Origin: W1P20-047 sp045118335
GTDB taxonomy: Bacteria > Actinomycetota > Coriobacteriia > Coriobacteriales > Eggerthellaceae
DNA length: 64,000 nucleotides
Direction of reading: 5' to 3'
Assembly (NCBI GenBank): GCA_045118335.1
Contig: JBGUXY010000052.1
Coordinates: forward strand, 1-64,000
The position numbers and the translations under genes were made by a program. The notes beneath the pieces are model-generated. The model searched no databases, was not told the DNA's origin, and saw only the letters and a program-made list of their open reading frames with translations. Below are positions 17,067 to 25,784 of this stretch, one piece after another (the stretch's first letter is position 1; each line of letters opens with the position of its first letter).

Positions 17067-18233
17067 CTATCCAATTGCCGTGAAGGACAGCATCAGGCCA
17101 CCTATAGAGTTGCAGCCATCGTCTTCGTAGCCGTATTCGCCGAAAGTGAACTCGGCCAGGAAGGGTACGCCATCCGCCTCGGCAATGAACGCGTCGGCCA
17201 CTTCGCCGATACGCGCGTCAATGGCAGCACGGCGACCACCGCAATGCACGAAGAAGTAAGCGGCGGGCTTGGCGCCGGCCTTTTCCTTCAGTTCGCCAGC
17301 GGTTTTTGCAACGGAAGCAATCAAGCCATCGACGCTGCCATCCATGCAGATGACACAGGTCTTTTCGGCGACCTTTGCGCCCACGGCAATGGAATGGTCG
17401 TCATTGCCGTTCATGGGATGGCGAATGGCGATAAGGTCTCCCATGCGGTCCTTTACGCCCAACGGAGCCACGATTGAGGCAACCAGCAAGTCACCGCCCA
17501 TAAGCTGATCGGTGCTCATGCCACGCCAGTCGGCATACACGTCCAAGGCGGGCTTGCCGCAGATTTCGGCGATACCGCGGTCGCCGTCCATCTTCGTGAC
17601 CACGCCGAACTTGTCGGTTTCTTCGTAAGCGCCAGTGAACTTGTTCGTGAACGGGGTGTCGGTATAGAAGAAGGCGATCACGCAACCATCGGCGAAGGCG
17701 TCGGCATCGGAATAGAGCATCCAGTTGCCCTCGATGGTGTTGTCGGCGGCGCTGCCACCGAAAAACGGCACGCGGCCGATGATGTCGGTGACACCCTTGA
17801 TGTAGTACTCTTCTTCCGCCGGGGACGCAGCCATGTACCAGTAATCCGGTGCGCAGTCTTTGCCGGCGGCAGCCATGGCATCCTTCGCTAGCTTTTTGCC
17901 GATGCAGCGCGGGCATTCGGCGGTATCGCGAGCAGCACCTGCTGTGCCGACAACCACATCATCGCCACCCAGGGCGAGAATGCCTGCAAAGGGCGTGTCG
18001 CCACCTACGTAGCCATCGGGAGTGATGATGCCGGTGAACGACGTGTTGCCCACAACGGGAACGCCGGGCAGGCCCTCGGCGATGGCTGCAAGCAGCTCCT
18101 TGGAATCGTAGTCACAGCTGCCATAGGCCATGGCAAGCTTCGCGCCGTCGATGCCGGCGGCGATCTTCGCGGCAACTTCCTTGCCAGCTTCGGCGGCAGT
18201 TGCAGCAGTTGAGGTAGCGACGAAACTCTTCAT
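17067..18233 (-). CDS. FIST domain (F-box/intracellular signal transduction) protein
   Basis: A 388-aa cytosolic protein with the FIST_N then FIST_C layout. Typical segments are GVPVVGNTSFTGIITPDGY and GRVPFFGGSAADN in the N-terminal half, and KPAAYFFVHCGGRRA with ADGVPFLAEFTFGEYGY in the C-terminal half. FIST proteins are predicted sensors that bind small ligands such as amino acids; the ligand is not known here. The ATG at 18231-18233 follows AAGGGAAG. It is transcribed alone, towards the triple stem-loop before lutABC. Confidence 0.85.
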   Translation of the reverse strand: MKSFVATSTAATAAEAGKEVAAKIAAGIDGAKLAMAYGSCDYDSKELLAAIAEGLPGVPVVGNTSFTGIITPDGYVGGDTPFAGILALGGDDVVVGTAGAARDTAECPRCIGKKLAKDAMAAAGKDCAPDYWYMAASPAEEEYYIKGVTDIIGRVPFFGGSAADNTIEGNWMLYSDADAFADGCVIAFFYTDTPFTNKFTGAYEETDKFGVVTKMDGDRGIAEICGKPALDVYADWRGMSTDQLMGGDLLVASIVAPLGVKDRMGDLIAIRHPMNGNDDHSIAVGAKVAEKTCVICMDGSVDGLIASVAKTAGELKEKAGAKPAAYFFVHCGGRRAAIDARIGEVADAFIAEADGVPFLAEFTFGEYGYEDDGCNSIGGLMLSFTAIG

Positions 18234-18597
18234 GTTGACTTCCCTTCTTGTGGACGTCGGTCTTCTATTCCGAAACAGGATGCTCTTAAGCACCCTGGCA
18301 GAACCAGTCATACGAGCGTCCCCGCCTCACCTGCCACACAGCGTGGATCGCCTGCGTTCATTATAGACTGTTGGAGCATATGAATTGGCGTGAAGCGATG
18401 TGAAACAGAAGCGCGCCAGAACCACGCGTTTCTTTTTGGAGCGAAATATAGTTTCCTAAACGAATCGCCCTTGGACATGACGTAAACCAGAATCAAGCGA
18501 GCGGTTTCGGGAACAGCCGAAACGAGAACGAACCCAGAACGTATAATGAGCATAGCTGTTTTCTTGAACGGATTACCCTCTTGCGAAAGGATCAACG
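18234..18597. other. Divergent intergenic region
   Basis: Gap of 364 bp between the FIST gene (minus) and the Nif11-type peptide gene (plus). It contains the peptide promoter at its right end. No other feature was found. Confidence 0.4.
18542..18547 (+). promoter_or_regulatory. -10 box for the Nif11-type peptide gene
   Basis: Exact TATAAT, 50 bp before the ATG. The -35 position (about 18519-18524) reads GAAACG, a poor match, so an activator or a different sigma factor is possible. Confidence 0.5.
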
Positions 18598-18795
18598 ATG
18601 AAGCTCGACGACATTAGCCCTGAACTTCAGGCCAAAGCACGCACCTGCAAGACCCCCGAGGATGTTCTGGCGCTCGCCAAGGAGGCAGGCTACAAGCTTT
18701 CTGACGATGAGCTTGAGGCAGTAGCCGGTGGAGACGACAGCTGGTTCTGGTGCGATGATCAAACATGCGATCGCGACATGTGCCTCATGCCGTAA
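18598..18795 (+). CDS. Nif11-like leader peptide, putative RiPP precursor (65 aa)
   Basis: A small protein with the Nif11-like leader layout: a helical leader (residues 1-43, including PELQAKARTCKTPEDVLALA and LSDDELEAVAG) ending in a double glycine at residues 44-45. After the GG comes a 20-residue core, DDSWFWCDDQTCDRDMCLMP, with Cys at 52, 57 and 62, exactly five residues apart, and two Trp. Nif11 leaders direct maturation and GG-peptidase export of ribosomal peptides. The ribosome site AAAGGA is good. No modifying enzyme or ABC peptidase-transporter is adjacent; what follows is a decayed transporter gene, so it is an orphan precursor or is served in trans. Confidence 0.8.
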   Translation: MKLDDISPELQAKARTCKTPEDVLALAKEAGYKLSDDELEAVAGGDDSWFWCDDQTCDRDMCLMP

Positions 18796-18900
18796 CACTA
18801 CTTGCGATACCGTCACATGCTGGCAAATAATGAGGGCATCCGTGCATGAAGCACGCCGAGGACTGCATCCGTCCTGTGCTTGAGCCCATCTTCCTAAACA

Positions 18901-19422
18901 GCGTTCTCGGTCACCATGGTCATGCTCATGCTCGGCGCTCATCATGGTATTCTCCTCGAAATACGCCCTGCTGCTCATCGGTGAGATTCTCATGGGCGTC
19001 GGCGTCGTCGCGGACCTCTCGATATCGCTTGCGACCATCTCGGAGCAAGTGCCAGATGACAAGCGCGCCAAGATCTCGCGGGTTTTCTCATCTTCCTGCT
19101 ATTCGGCGCATCCGCAGTCACATATGTGCTTACCCAGCTGCTGTACTGCATCGATGCTGCGTTCGCCTTCGAGGATATCCTGAAGGTTTGGATGCAGGAA
19201 TGCTTCCCGGCACTGCTGCGCACGACCGCAAACGGCACCATCGTATTTGAGAGCCGCTTCAGCTGCGCCATCGTTGGTTTCTTCGCCGTTTCGTTCATCA
19301 CGATCTTCGGTTATAAGATTGCGTTCCGAGTACTCTTCGCCATGTGTGCAATCGGTTTCATCGCTGCAATCTGGGCCTTCTACGGCAACCGCTACAACAC
19401 GCTCGAAGCTGAAGAAGCGTAA
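18901..19422 (+). pseudogene. Decayed MFS transporter gene
   Basis: Fragments of a major-facilitator sugar-porter-like protein occur in successive frames. AFSVTMVMLMLGAHH lies in one frame near 18905-18945, LLLIGEILMGVGVVADLSIS with SEQVPDDKRAKI in the next (18944-19080), and GFLIFLLFGASAVTYVL through ECFPALLRTTANGTIVFESR to GNRYNTLEAEEA-stop in a third (about 19080-19422). The G-D/E-x-LMGVG-x-x-ADL-x-(I/V)SLA segment and PALLRTTA-G are hallmarks of the family. The 5' end and most of the first half are missing. At least two frameshifts and a truncation make it non-functional. Confidence 0.8.
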
Positions 19423-19452
19423 GGTCAAACAGGCGCATCAACACCTAATCAT

Positions 19453-19477
19453 AGCGGGTGGGGCTTCCCCACCCGCT
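19453..19477 (+). terminator. Stem-loop after the MFS remnant
   Basis: Perfect 11-bp stem AGCGGGTGGGG / CCCCACCCGCT with a 3-nt loop, 30 bp past the remnant stop codon; probably the terminator of the former transporter gene. No long T-run. Confidence 0.55.
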
Positions 19478-19525
19478 CGTGCGCTTAATAGAGGTTGCTG
19501 CCACTTGACCAAGCTGCCGCTTTTT

Positions 19526-19763
19526 TCGATTTGCTGACGATTTTGCTCTATTGAGGGGAATGAATGGCAATTATTTCGATTTGCTGACGATTTCAAACGA
19601 GTCGATATGATTGTATGTGAAAGTGAATCACATTATTCCACGTCAGAATGTCGACTTATTGTCATAGTCCAGCTTTAGCACTAGAAATCGTCAGCAAATC
19701 GAATTTTTTGCCAAATCTCAGCCTAGTTTTACCGTAATCGTCAGCAAATCGAAATAATTGCCA
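19526..19763. repeat. Cluster of four copies of a 17-bp motif in both orientations
   Basis: TCGATTTGCTGACGATT occurs at 19526 and 19576 on the plus strand and, inverted, ending at 19702 and 19752. The second and fourth copies extend to a perfect 28-bp inverted repeat (19565-19592 and 19736-19763) beginning TGGCAATTATTTCGATT. The 143 bp between these arms are AT-rich and non-coding. The layout fits a nested palindromic or miniature mobile repeat inserted among decaying genes. No transposase is present. Confidence 0.65.
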
Positions 19764-19893
19764 CTGCAATTGCGACAATTGCAAACATGCTGGAATCCTT
19801 TTCCTGTTGAACGCTGGACATACCGAAATCGCGCGTGATGACCACGATGTTTGCGTCCTCCCAACCACACTCCTCACACTCCCTCAACCGCAT
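19741..19893 (-). pseudogene. Possible remnant: zinc-knuckle plus membrane segment ORF (50 aa)
   Basis: A 50-residue frame reads MRLRECEECGWEDANIVVIT and ends in a hydrophobic stretch, MFAIVAIAVAIISIC, whose last codons lie inside the repeat described at 19526-19763. The ribosome site is weak (GGGTGTG). It could be the truncated start or end of a lost membrane protein, or chance. Given the decayed neighbourhood a remnant is more likely than a working gene. Confidence 0.25.
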
Positions 19894-19953
19894 TCACACC
19901 CATGCATTAGAATGGAGCCATTCGATAGATTGGGACTCATGTAACTGAATCCA

Positions 19954-20016
19954 GTGGCAAATGCGCTGATACTCAACGGCTCGCCGAGAAAGACGAGTAG
20001 CCGCTCTCTCGCCTCT
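19954..20016 (+). pseudogene. Fragment of a flavodoxin-family reductase
   Basis: The frame starting at the GTG at 19954 reads ANALILNGSPRKTSSRSLA, matching the first strand and phosphate-binding loop of NADPH-dependent FMN reductase/flavodoxin-like proteins (KALILNGSPRK-x-x-(S/N)-(T/R)). Beyond about 20016 the family pattern is lost although the frame stays open to 20184. It is a short relic with no recognisable remainder. Confidence 0.5.
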
Positions 20017-20189
20017 CAAGATATAACGCGAATATGCGATTCTAGCGCTGCGCGTTTTACTACCCAAACGCAACACGTTGTTGATTCACCGCGCCATACA
20101 ACAGGCTGCCTTTTCGCTATGATGCACTATTTGGGGAACCATCTTGTTCACGCACAAGCATCCCCTATGAGCCCCGCCATATAGCGGCA

Positions 20190-20858
20190 CTAACGCGCAA
20201 TCACGATCACATCGTATCGTACGGCTTTGCCAGTTAGAGAGTACACAGGTTTCATACCTGCCAGATATGAGCCCTTTGGGGGGCGCTTGATGACCACCTT
20301 TCGGGGACCTGCCGCGATTGCGGCATGCAACAGGGCTTCCTCGTCTTCGCAGGGACGCTCCAGCTTGTGAAGCAGCTGAAACTTCTTCTTCACGCTGGCG
20401 CTCTTCGTGCGCTTGGGAAACATGGGGTCTAGCAGCACCACGTCGGGACGCTCCGGCAGATTGGCCAGTGCCTCGATGCTATCTTCCTCGAACATCTCCA
20501 TGCGCGTCACGATATCGACGAGCTGGGTATCGCCCGCCGCACGGCTCAGCGCATCGCTCAACAGCAATGCAATCACCGGATCGCGCTCGTAGAGACGCAC
20601 GCGAAACCCTGCTGCCGCGAGCAGGATTGCATCTTCCCCCAAGCCAGCTGCGGCATCCACAGCTAACGGGCTTGCTCCAGCTCCCCTCACTTTCGCCGCT
20701 CTTACCAACAGCTCACGTTGCAACCTGCCCGGCTTCAACCGTGGCAGCAGATGCCTGAAATCGCCGCGTAGTTCCATGCCATCCCCCACCAAGGTAAATC
20801 CATCGGGACCCTGCAACAAATCGACTCCAGATGGAAGAATCGCATGCACGTCGAGCAT
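20190..20858 (-). CDS. rsmJ: RsmJ-like class I SAM-dependent methyltransferase
   Basis: A 222-aa protein resembling 16S rRNA (guanine-1516-N2)-methyltransferase RsmJ. SAM motif I is VDAAAGLGEDAILLAAAGF; the acidic strand follows in LYERDPVIALLLSDAL; the catalytic-type motif is VVLLDPMFPKRTKSASVKKK, very typical of RsmJ; KVVIKRPPKG follows. The start is uncertain: the ATG at 20856-20858 lies 5 nt after the stop of the upstream PH-domain gene and has only a weak purine stretch, and a GTG at 20900 is the alternative. It is the last gene of a three-gene unit with the two PH-domain proteins. Confidence 0.75.
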   Translation of the reverse strand: MLDVHAILPSGVDLLQGPDGFTLVGDGMELRGDFRHLLPRLKPGRLQRELLVRAAKVRGAGASPLAVDAAAGLGEDAILLAAAGFRVRLYERDPVIALLLSDALSRAAGDTQLVDIVTRMEMFEEDSIEALANLPERPDVVLLDPMFPKRTKSASVKKKFQLLHKLERPCEDEEALLHAAIAAGPRKVVIKRPPKGSYLAGMKPVYSLTGKAVRYDVIVIAR

Positions 20859-20863
20859 CGCGG

Positions 20864-22756
20864 TCACTGTCTTTTCATTCCCGTACGCGGTTGCATCCAC
20901 GTAAGCCAGGCGTCACCAGCCTCGCGGGGAACATCCAGCAGACGAGTGGTATCCCTCTTGCGCCCTGCGGCAGTGGTAACCGTCATGCTTGTGAGGTCTA
21001 AACGACGCTGGAACGGGTTCGAGCGCGTAGCACCGTCTTGAATCTTCTTTCGGGGAACACACACCTGGGTGGTCCGCAAACCGCCATTGCGTATGACCAC
21101 GTATCCCCTGTTCCACGCGTAGCGCGATTCGCGTGCCCACAACACCGCGCCAATGGCCAGCACTGCGGTCGTTGCGACACACAGCACTAGAACCAATGCC
21201 GTCACGAATCCCATGGCGCCAAGGGCTGCATGAGCAGGATTGACGAGGCCAAGCACGATTGCCCTCCTCCAAGCCACCCAGAACAGCAGCACGGCTAATG
21301 CAGCATAGCTCGCAGGGTTGTACCACAGGCAACGACGGAGCAGGCAGCGCCTCTTGGCAACGGACGGGAGCGGCATGAGATCGTCTTTAGCAGGACGGTC
21401 GGCGAATTCGGGTATTAACTCGGCAAGAATGGCCTCTACCTGGTTCACCTTCACGAATGGATGGATTACGAGACCATGCATCTGGTCCTTTTGTTCGTCG
21501 TTCGCCTTGTCCTGAGAACTCGAGTTGATGCGCCCGAGCGAAAGCTCGCAATAGCCCATCAGGCGGCGAATGAAGGTCTGGCGTACCTCGATGGACTGAA
21601 CGCGCTCCACATCGATCCCACTGAAGCTTCGCTGCAGCAGCCCGCGTTCCACCTCCACCCGCGTACCACGTCGGCACACGCGGAACTTGCCATACGAAAC
21701 GGCCACGCCAACGGCTCCCAGCAGCCAGGTAACGACTGCAGTAAGCATCACGAGCGCGATGGTAAAGGCCACCACAAGCATAGCGGCCAGGTTGAGCCCA
21801 AGCGCAATCGGCAAGGCGAAGCTGATGGACGAAAGCCCCATGATCAGGGCAAGCATGAATGGCATGTCGTGCGAGAAGCTGGTGAACATAAGCTCGCGAT
21901 TATTCAAACCCAACTCGAATGACACGGGTTCCAATCCCGCGACATCGCCCCCGAACAGACCGCGCCAATCCGCCATATCGCCCACGGTGGAGTCTAGAAC
22001 ATTTGGCGCCACCACTGGAGCCTGGGCTTTCGTTGGCGCAGCAGCGGAGCACGCAACCCCAGTTGCAACTGTGCCACCCAATGACGCCACATTTCCAGCT
22101 GTCACGTTGGCGGATGCCAGGGCCTTGCGCAGGAACAGCTCGGTACGGATGGCTTCGGCGGTATCCAGCGTCACGTAGGGAATGCGCATCGCCCTGTTCT
22201 GGGAGCCGCCCGCCGTGTCGATAGCCACTGTGCACACGCCCACGATGCGCTGCAGCACACCGGCCTTGTGATTCACCGACTGGACACGCGCATAGGGCAC
22301 GTGCATCTGCTTCCTGTTCAGTATTCCCGAATACAAGCTGAACTCTCGCTCCCCGAATTCGTATCCCAGGTGCTTGTAGGCCAACGTATAGACGCCGAGC
22401 ATGATGCCGTAGAGCACCGCTATCGCAAGCACCACGACAATCGCCACCAATAACACAGGAACTTCCACTCCCGCTTGCCGCAACGCCGAAAACGCTTCCC
22501 CCAGACCGTTGAGACTGTTCAGCAACACCACCACGAACACGGCAAACACCGCCATGGGGCCCATGATGATATAGCTCTTATGCACCTGGTAGCGTTCCCC
22601 AGTTTGGAAACGCAGCATCGGAGCGATTTGAGGCGTAGCACTCTCTAGCATGGCAGTTTCCACATCAGCACCATTCGTGACAAACACGGGTCCATCATGA
22701 TATGCGCAATCTCTGAACGCAACACCACTAGGTTTACCTTTGTTGCCGCCAGCCAT
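20864..22756 (-). CDS. PH-domain membrane protein, YdbT-like
   Basis: A 630-aa membrane protein built from repeated bacterial PH (bPH_2, formerly DUF304) domains alternating with pairs of transmembrane helices, as in B. subtilis YdbT. Diagnostic strings are FSLYSGILNRKQMHVPYARVQSVNHK in the first unit, VERGLLQRSFSGIDVERVQSIE in the second and IRNGGLRTTQVCVPRKKIQDG in the third. About six hydrophobic helices are visible. The ATG at 22754-22756 begins one nt after the upstream stop codon and uses GAGG in that gene's end as ribosome site. YdbS/YdbT pairs are linked to resistance against some bacteriocins; the exact role is unknown. Confidence 0.82.
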   Translation of the reverse strand: MAGGNKGKPSGVAFRDCAYHDGPVFVTNGADVETAMLESATPQIAPMLRFQTGERYQVHKSYIIMGPMAVFAVFVVVLLNSLNGLGEAFSALRQAGVEVPVLLVAIVVVLAIAVLYGIMLGVYTLAYKHLGYEFGEREFSLYSGILNRKQMHVPYARVQSVNHKAGVLQRIVGVCTVAIDTAGGSQNRAMRIPYVTLDTAEAIRTELFLRKALASANVTAGNVASLGGTVATGVACSAAAPTKAQAPVVAPNVLDSTVGDMADWRGLFGGDVAGLEPVSFELGLNNRELMFTSFSHDMPFMLALIMGLSSISFALPIALGLNLAAMLVVAFTIALVMLTAVVTWLLGAVGVAVSYGKFRVCRRGTRVEVERGLLQRSFSGIDVERVQSIEVRQTFIRRLMGYCELSLGRINSSSQDKANDEQKDQMHGLVIHPFVKVNQVEAILAELIPEFADRPAKDDLMPLPSVAKRRCLLRRCLWYNPASYAALAVLLFWVAWRRAIVLGLVNPAHAALGAMGFVTALVLVLCVATTAVLAIGAVLWARESRYAWNRGYVVIRNGGLRTTQVCVPRKKIQDGATRSNPFQRRLDLTSMTVTTAAGRKRDTTRLLDVPREAGDAWLTWMQPRTGMKRQ

Positions 22757-22757
22757 A

Positions 22758-23246
22758 CTACACATCCTCGCGAGCCAGCCGTGCGAGCTCTGCTGCACGG
22801 TCACGCAGCTCTCCGGCTACCTGGAAGTCCAGACCGGGAATCTCGTGCTCCTTCGCAGCGGTTGCCACGGTCACGTTTGCCAGACCGAACACTCGGAGGA
22901 CGGGTCCTTGCCGCGTATCGGTGTTCTGCACGCGGATGAACGGAATCGTGTATCGCTTGCGCCAGATGATGCCCTTCGCGATATCCAGATACTCGGGAGT
23001 CACCTGGTAGCGCCATCGCACGTAGCGAATGGGTGGGAGCACGAACAACACGACCACCAGCAGCGCCACCAGCAGCGCCACCTCCACGGCTGCAAGCACG
23101 CCCAGCAGCTTTTCATCGAGCAGGGCAGCTATGGGAAGTGTTGCGCCCATGATGCATCCAACTATGAGCAACACCCACAACATATCGACGATGCGCCAAA
23201 CGTTCTTCACCCGTGGATCAAGCTGCTTTTCCGGCATGCTTCTCAA
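22758..23246 (-). CDS. PH-domain membrane protein, YdbS-like
   Basis: A 162-aa partner of the YdbT-like protein. Two transmembrane helices (about residues 18-70) precede one bPH_2 domain: YQVTPEYLDIAKGIIWRKRY then FIRVQNTDTRQGPVLRVFGL. The start is taken as TTG (23244-23246), 5 nt after GGAGG; an ATG three codons in is the alternative. The stop is separated from the next gene's start by a single base, so the pair is translationally coupled. Confidence 0.82.
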   Translation of the reverse strand: MRSMPEKQLDPRVKNVWRIVDMLWVLLIVGCIMGATLPIAALLDEKLLGVLAAVEVALLVALLVVVLFVLPPIRYVRWRYQVTPEYLDIAKGIIWRKRYTIPFIRVQNTDTRQGPVLRVFGLANVTVATAAKEHEIPGLDFQVAGELRDRAAELARLAREDV

Positions 23247-23303
23247 CGCAACCTCCGTCTCTAGCCTATGCGAGCGGCTTTCTATCCTTTTTTGTCGGTT
23301 ACC

Positions 23304-23407
23304 TAGCCCATGTGGGCGAGCTCCTGCCTTTCTGGGCGGGTATCTTGCTCATGCTGGTAGGTCCCCAACCCATCGCCATGAGGGCGGGTCTCTAGCCCAT
23401 GTGGGCT
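23304..23407. repeat. Direct 14-bp repeats with hairpin potential
   Basis: TAGCCCATGTGGGC occurs at 23304-23317 and again at 23393-23406, each folding as a 6-bp hairpin (AGCCCA/TGGGCT in the second). The second copy overlaps the stop codon of the transaminase gene. The intervening stretch is rich in similar GGGC/GCCC runs. Small, probably transcription- or repeat-related. Confidence 0.4.
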
Positions 23408-24240
23408 ACAATGTAGTCTTCGAATTCATCCATGAGCGCGGCACGCAAGCGCTCGAACGTCTCGGGCTCCTTGCAGCCAACAGGCGTGCCATCCACTTTT
23501 GATGCACGAAGCGCGAACTTCGTTGACGAGCTCACCACAACCTCGTCGGCATCCATGAGTTCGTCGAGCGCATAGAGTCGCTCTTCCACGGGGATGCCCA
23601 GGCATTCGCAGCGGCCCAGCAGGTGCTTTCTCGCGATACCCGGCAAGATATGGTTGTCAGCAGGATGCGTGATGAGCACGCCATCCTTCAGGATGTGAAT
23701 GTTGCTGTGCGCACATTCGGTCACGTACCCGTCGCGCACCAGCACCGCCTCCTGCCCGCCATGCTCCACGGCGTTCTGGGCGGCTAGCACGTTAGGCAGC
23801 AGGTTGAGCGTCTTCACGTTGCAGTAGCCGTAACGCTTGTCCTCGTACGTGAACAGCTCCAACGTCTTGCCGAAATCGGGCAGCGGAACGGGGGTGACCA
23901 TGATCCACAGGTTCGGCTCCACATCGGCGAACTCGTGTTTGCGCGGCGCCGTACCCCGAGTAATCTGCCAGTACAGGAAATTGTCCCGTTCGTCTGCCAT
24001 ATCCAGCACCCGCTGCAGTTCTGCCACAAGCTGTTCACGACTGAAATTGGGCTCGAAGCGCATGAAGCTCATGCTGTCCCAGAAGCGATCCAGATGGTCT
24101 TCCAAGTACAGGATCACGCCACGACTTGCCATGGTGGCGTCGTAAACCCCATCGCCAAAGAACGCCACGCGGTCTAGAAACGGTACCACCAAATCCTCGG
24201 GCGCGCCAATCTGTCCGTTATAGTATGCGACTCGCTCCAT
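23392..24240 (-). CDS. dat: D-amino-acid transaminase family (class IV aminotransferase)
   Basis: A 282-aa PLP-dependent fold-type IV aminotransferase. The PLP lysine is Lys 143 in CNVKTLNLLPN and the PLP-nitrogen acid is Glu 175 in VTECAHSNIH; these positions closely match Lys 145 and Glu 177 of Bacillus D-amino-acid transaminase. Other shared strings are FGDGVYD, WQITRGTAPRKH and THPADNHILPGI. It would make D-alanine or D-glutamate for the cell wall, or interconvert other D-amino acids; branched-chain or aminodeoxychorismate activity is the alternative. The ATG at 24238-24240 follows AAAGGA. Confidence 0.82.
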   Translation of the reverse strand: MERVAYYNGQIGAPEDLVVPFLDRVAFFGDGVYDATMASRGVILYLEDHLDRFWDSMSFMRFEPNFSREQLVAELQRVLDMADERDNFLYWQITRGTAPRKHEFADVEPNLWIMVTPVPLPDFGKTLELFTYEDKRYGYCNVKTLNLLPNVLAAQNAVEHGGQEAVLVRDGYVTECAHSNIHILKDGVLITHPADNHILPGIARKHLLGRCECLGIPVEERLYALDELMDADEVVVSSSTKFALRASKVDGTPVGCKEPETFERLRAALMDEFEDYIVAHMG

Positions 24241-24282
24241 CGCATTCCTTTCGCCGAATCGTAGTGAATGTCCATATAACAA

Positions 24283-24308
24283 ACGATGCGCCTATTATGG
24301 CGCATCGT
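24283..24308 (-). terminator. Terminator of pntAB
   Basis: Perfect 10-bp stem ACGATGCGCC / GGCGCATCGT with a 6-nt loop; in the minus-strand transcript it is followed by TTGTTAT. It lies about 40 bp past the pntB stop. Confidence 0.7.
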
Positions 24309-24347
24309 CGAGCAATTATGCCGTGTTGTCGAGCATTTCGCCGAAAG

Positions 24348-25781
24348 CTACAGCAAGCTCACCACAGCTTCCATTGAGTCGCGTGCGTCGCCCAGAAGCA
24401 TGCGGGTGTTGTCGTTGTAGAACAGCGGATTCGGCACACCCGCGTATCCCGCATTGCCCATGGAGCGCTTGCAGGCGATGACCTTGCCGGCCTCCCACAC
24501 GTGCATGACGGGCATGCCGGCGATGGGAGAATCGGGCTTGGTCTCGGCCGAAGGATTCACCGTGTCGTTGGCGCCGATGACCAGCACGGCGTCCACGCTG
24601 CCAAAATCGTCGTTGACCTCGTCCATCTCGAAGACGGCATCGTAGGGAACCTTCGCTTCGGCAAGCAACACGTTCATGTGGCCTGGCATACGGCCAGCAA
24701 CCGGATGCACGGCGAACTTCACGTCCTTGCCAGCGTCGATGAGCTTGCGCGCCATCTCGGCCACGGGGAACTGCGCCTGTGCCACAGCCATACCATAACC
24801 CGGGGCGATAACGACGCTGTTGGCATCGCGCAAGATCATGGCAGCCTCTTCGGGCGTAATTGCAGTGTAGGTGCCCAGGTCTTCATCATCACCACCCGAA
24901 CTCTTGACGGGAGCCTCGCCAAAGCCACCCAAGATCACCGATATGAACGAGCGGTTCATGCCCTGGCACATGATGTAGGACAGATACGCACCAGAAGAGC
25001 CCACGAGCGCACCGGTGATGATGAGCAGGTCGTTGCCCAACGTGAAGCCAGCCATGGCAGCCGCCCAACCCGAATAGGAGTTGAGCATGGAAACCACCAC
25101 GGGCATATCGCCACCGCCGATGGCCGCAACCAGGTGCAATCCCAGCAGCAGCGATACCACCGTGAGGATGACGAGCGGAACAATACCCTGCGCCACACCG
25201 ACCGAGTTGATGAGCCATGCCACCATGGCAAGGCAGATGATGATCATCGTCAGGTTGAGCGCGTTACGGCCGGGAAGCGTGAGCGGACGACCGCTGATCT
25301 TGCCGGAAAGCTTCAGATAGGCAACTATCGAACCTGAAAGCGTCACAGCGCCGATGAGCACGGCAAGGCCCACTTCGCCCAGATGATACGCGTTAGCGTT
25401 GGCTTCTGCCAGCACGCCACCCGGCGTAGCCAAAAACGAGTTGAAGCCCACCAGCACGGCGGATGCGCCCACGAACGAGTGCAGCATCGCCACGAGCTCG
25501 GGCATCTGGGTCATCGCCACCGTGCGCGCACGCCAGGTGCCGATGATAGCGCCAATAATCAAGGCCAGGGCTATGGCGATAGCAATGCTGATCGCTTGCT
25601 GCCCGCTGCCCGAAAGCGCCGCGGCTATGGTGGCGATGAGTGCCACCGCCATGCCCGCAACGCCCAACAAGTTGCCCCGCCTGGCCGTGGTCTGCTTTGC
25701 CAAGCCGGCGAGTGCCAAAACGAACAGTACTGCCGCCAGCAGGTATGCCAGCGTTTGGAATCTAAACAACAGGACGGCCAT
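24348..25781 (-). CDS. pntB: NAD(P) transhydrogenase, beta subunit
   Basis: A 477-aa subunit of the proton-translocating transhydrogenase, which uses the proton gradient to pass hydride from NADH to NADP+. The N-terminal half has eight or nine membrane helices, including the conserved polar segments LHSFVGASAVLVGF and SYSGWAAAMAGF. The C-terminal half is the NADP(H)-binding domain III with VIAPGYGMAVAQAQ, HPVAGRMPGHMNVLLAEA and VIGANDTVNP. Full length. It starts 3 nt after the pntA stop codon, a typical operon spacing. Confidence 0.95.
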   Translation of the reverse strand: MAVLLFRFQTLAYLLAAVLFVLALAGLAKQTTARRGNLLGVAGMAVALIATIAAALSGSGQQAISIAIAIALALIIGAIIGTWRARTVAMTQMPELVAMLHSFVGASAVLVGFNSFLATPGGVLAEANANAYHLGEVGLAVLIGAVTLSGSIVAYLKLSGKISGRPLTLPGRNALNLTMIIICLAMVAWLINSVGVAQGIVPLVILTVVSLLLGLHLVAAIGGGDMPVVVSMLNSYSGWAAAMAGFTLGNDLLIITGALVGSSGAYLSYIMCQGMNRSFISVILGGFGEAPVKSSGGDDEDLGTYTAITPEEAAMILRDANSVVIAPGYGMAVAQAQFPVAEMARKLIDAGKDVKFAVHPVAGRMPGHMNVLLAEAKVPYDAVFEMDEVNDDFGSVDAVLVIGANDTVNPSAETKPDSPIAGMPVMHVWEAGKVIACKRSMGNAGYAGVPNPLFYNDNTRMLLGDARDSMEAVVSLL

Positions 25782-25784
25782 AGT

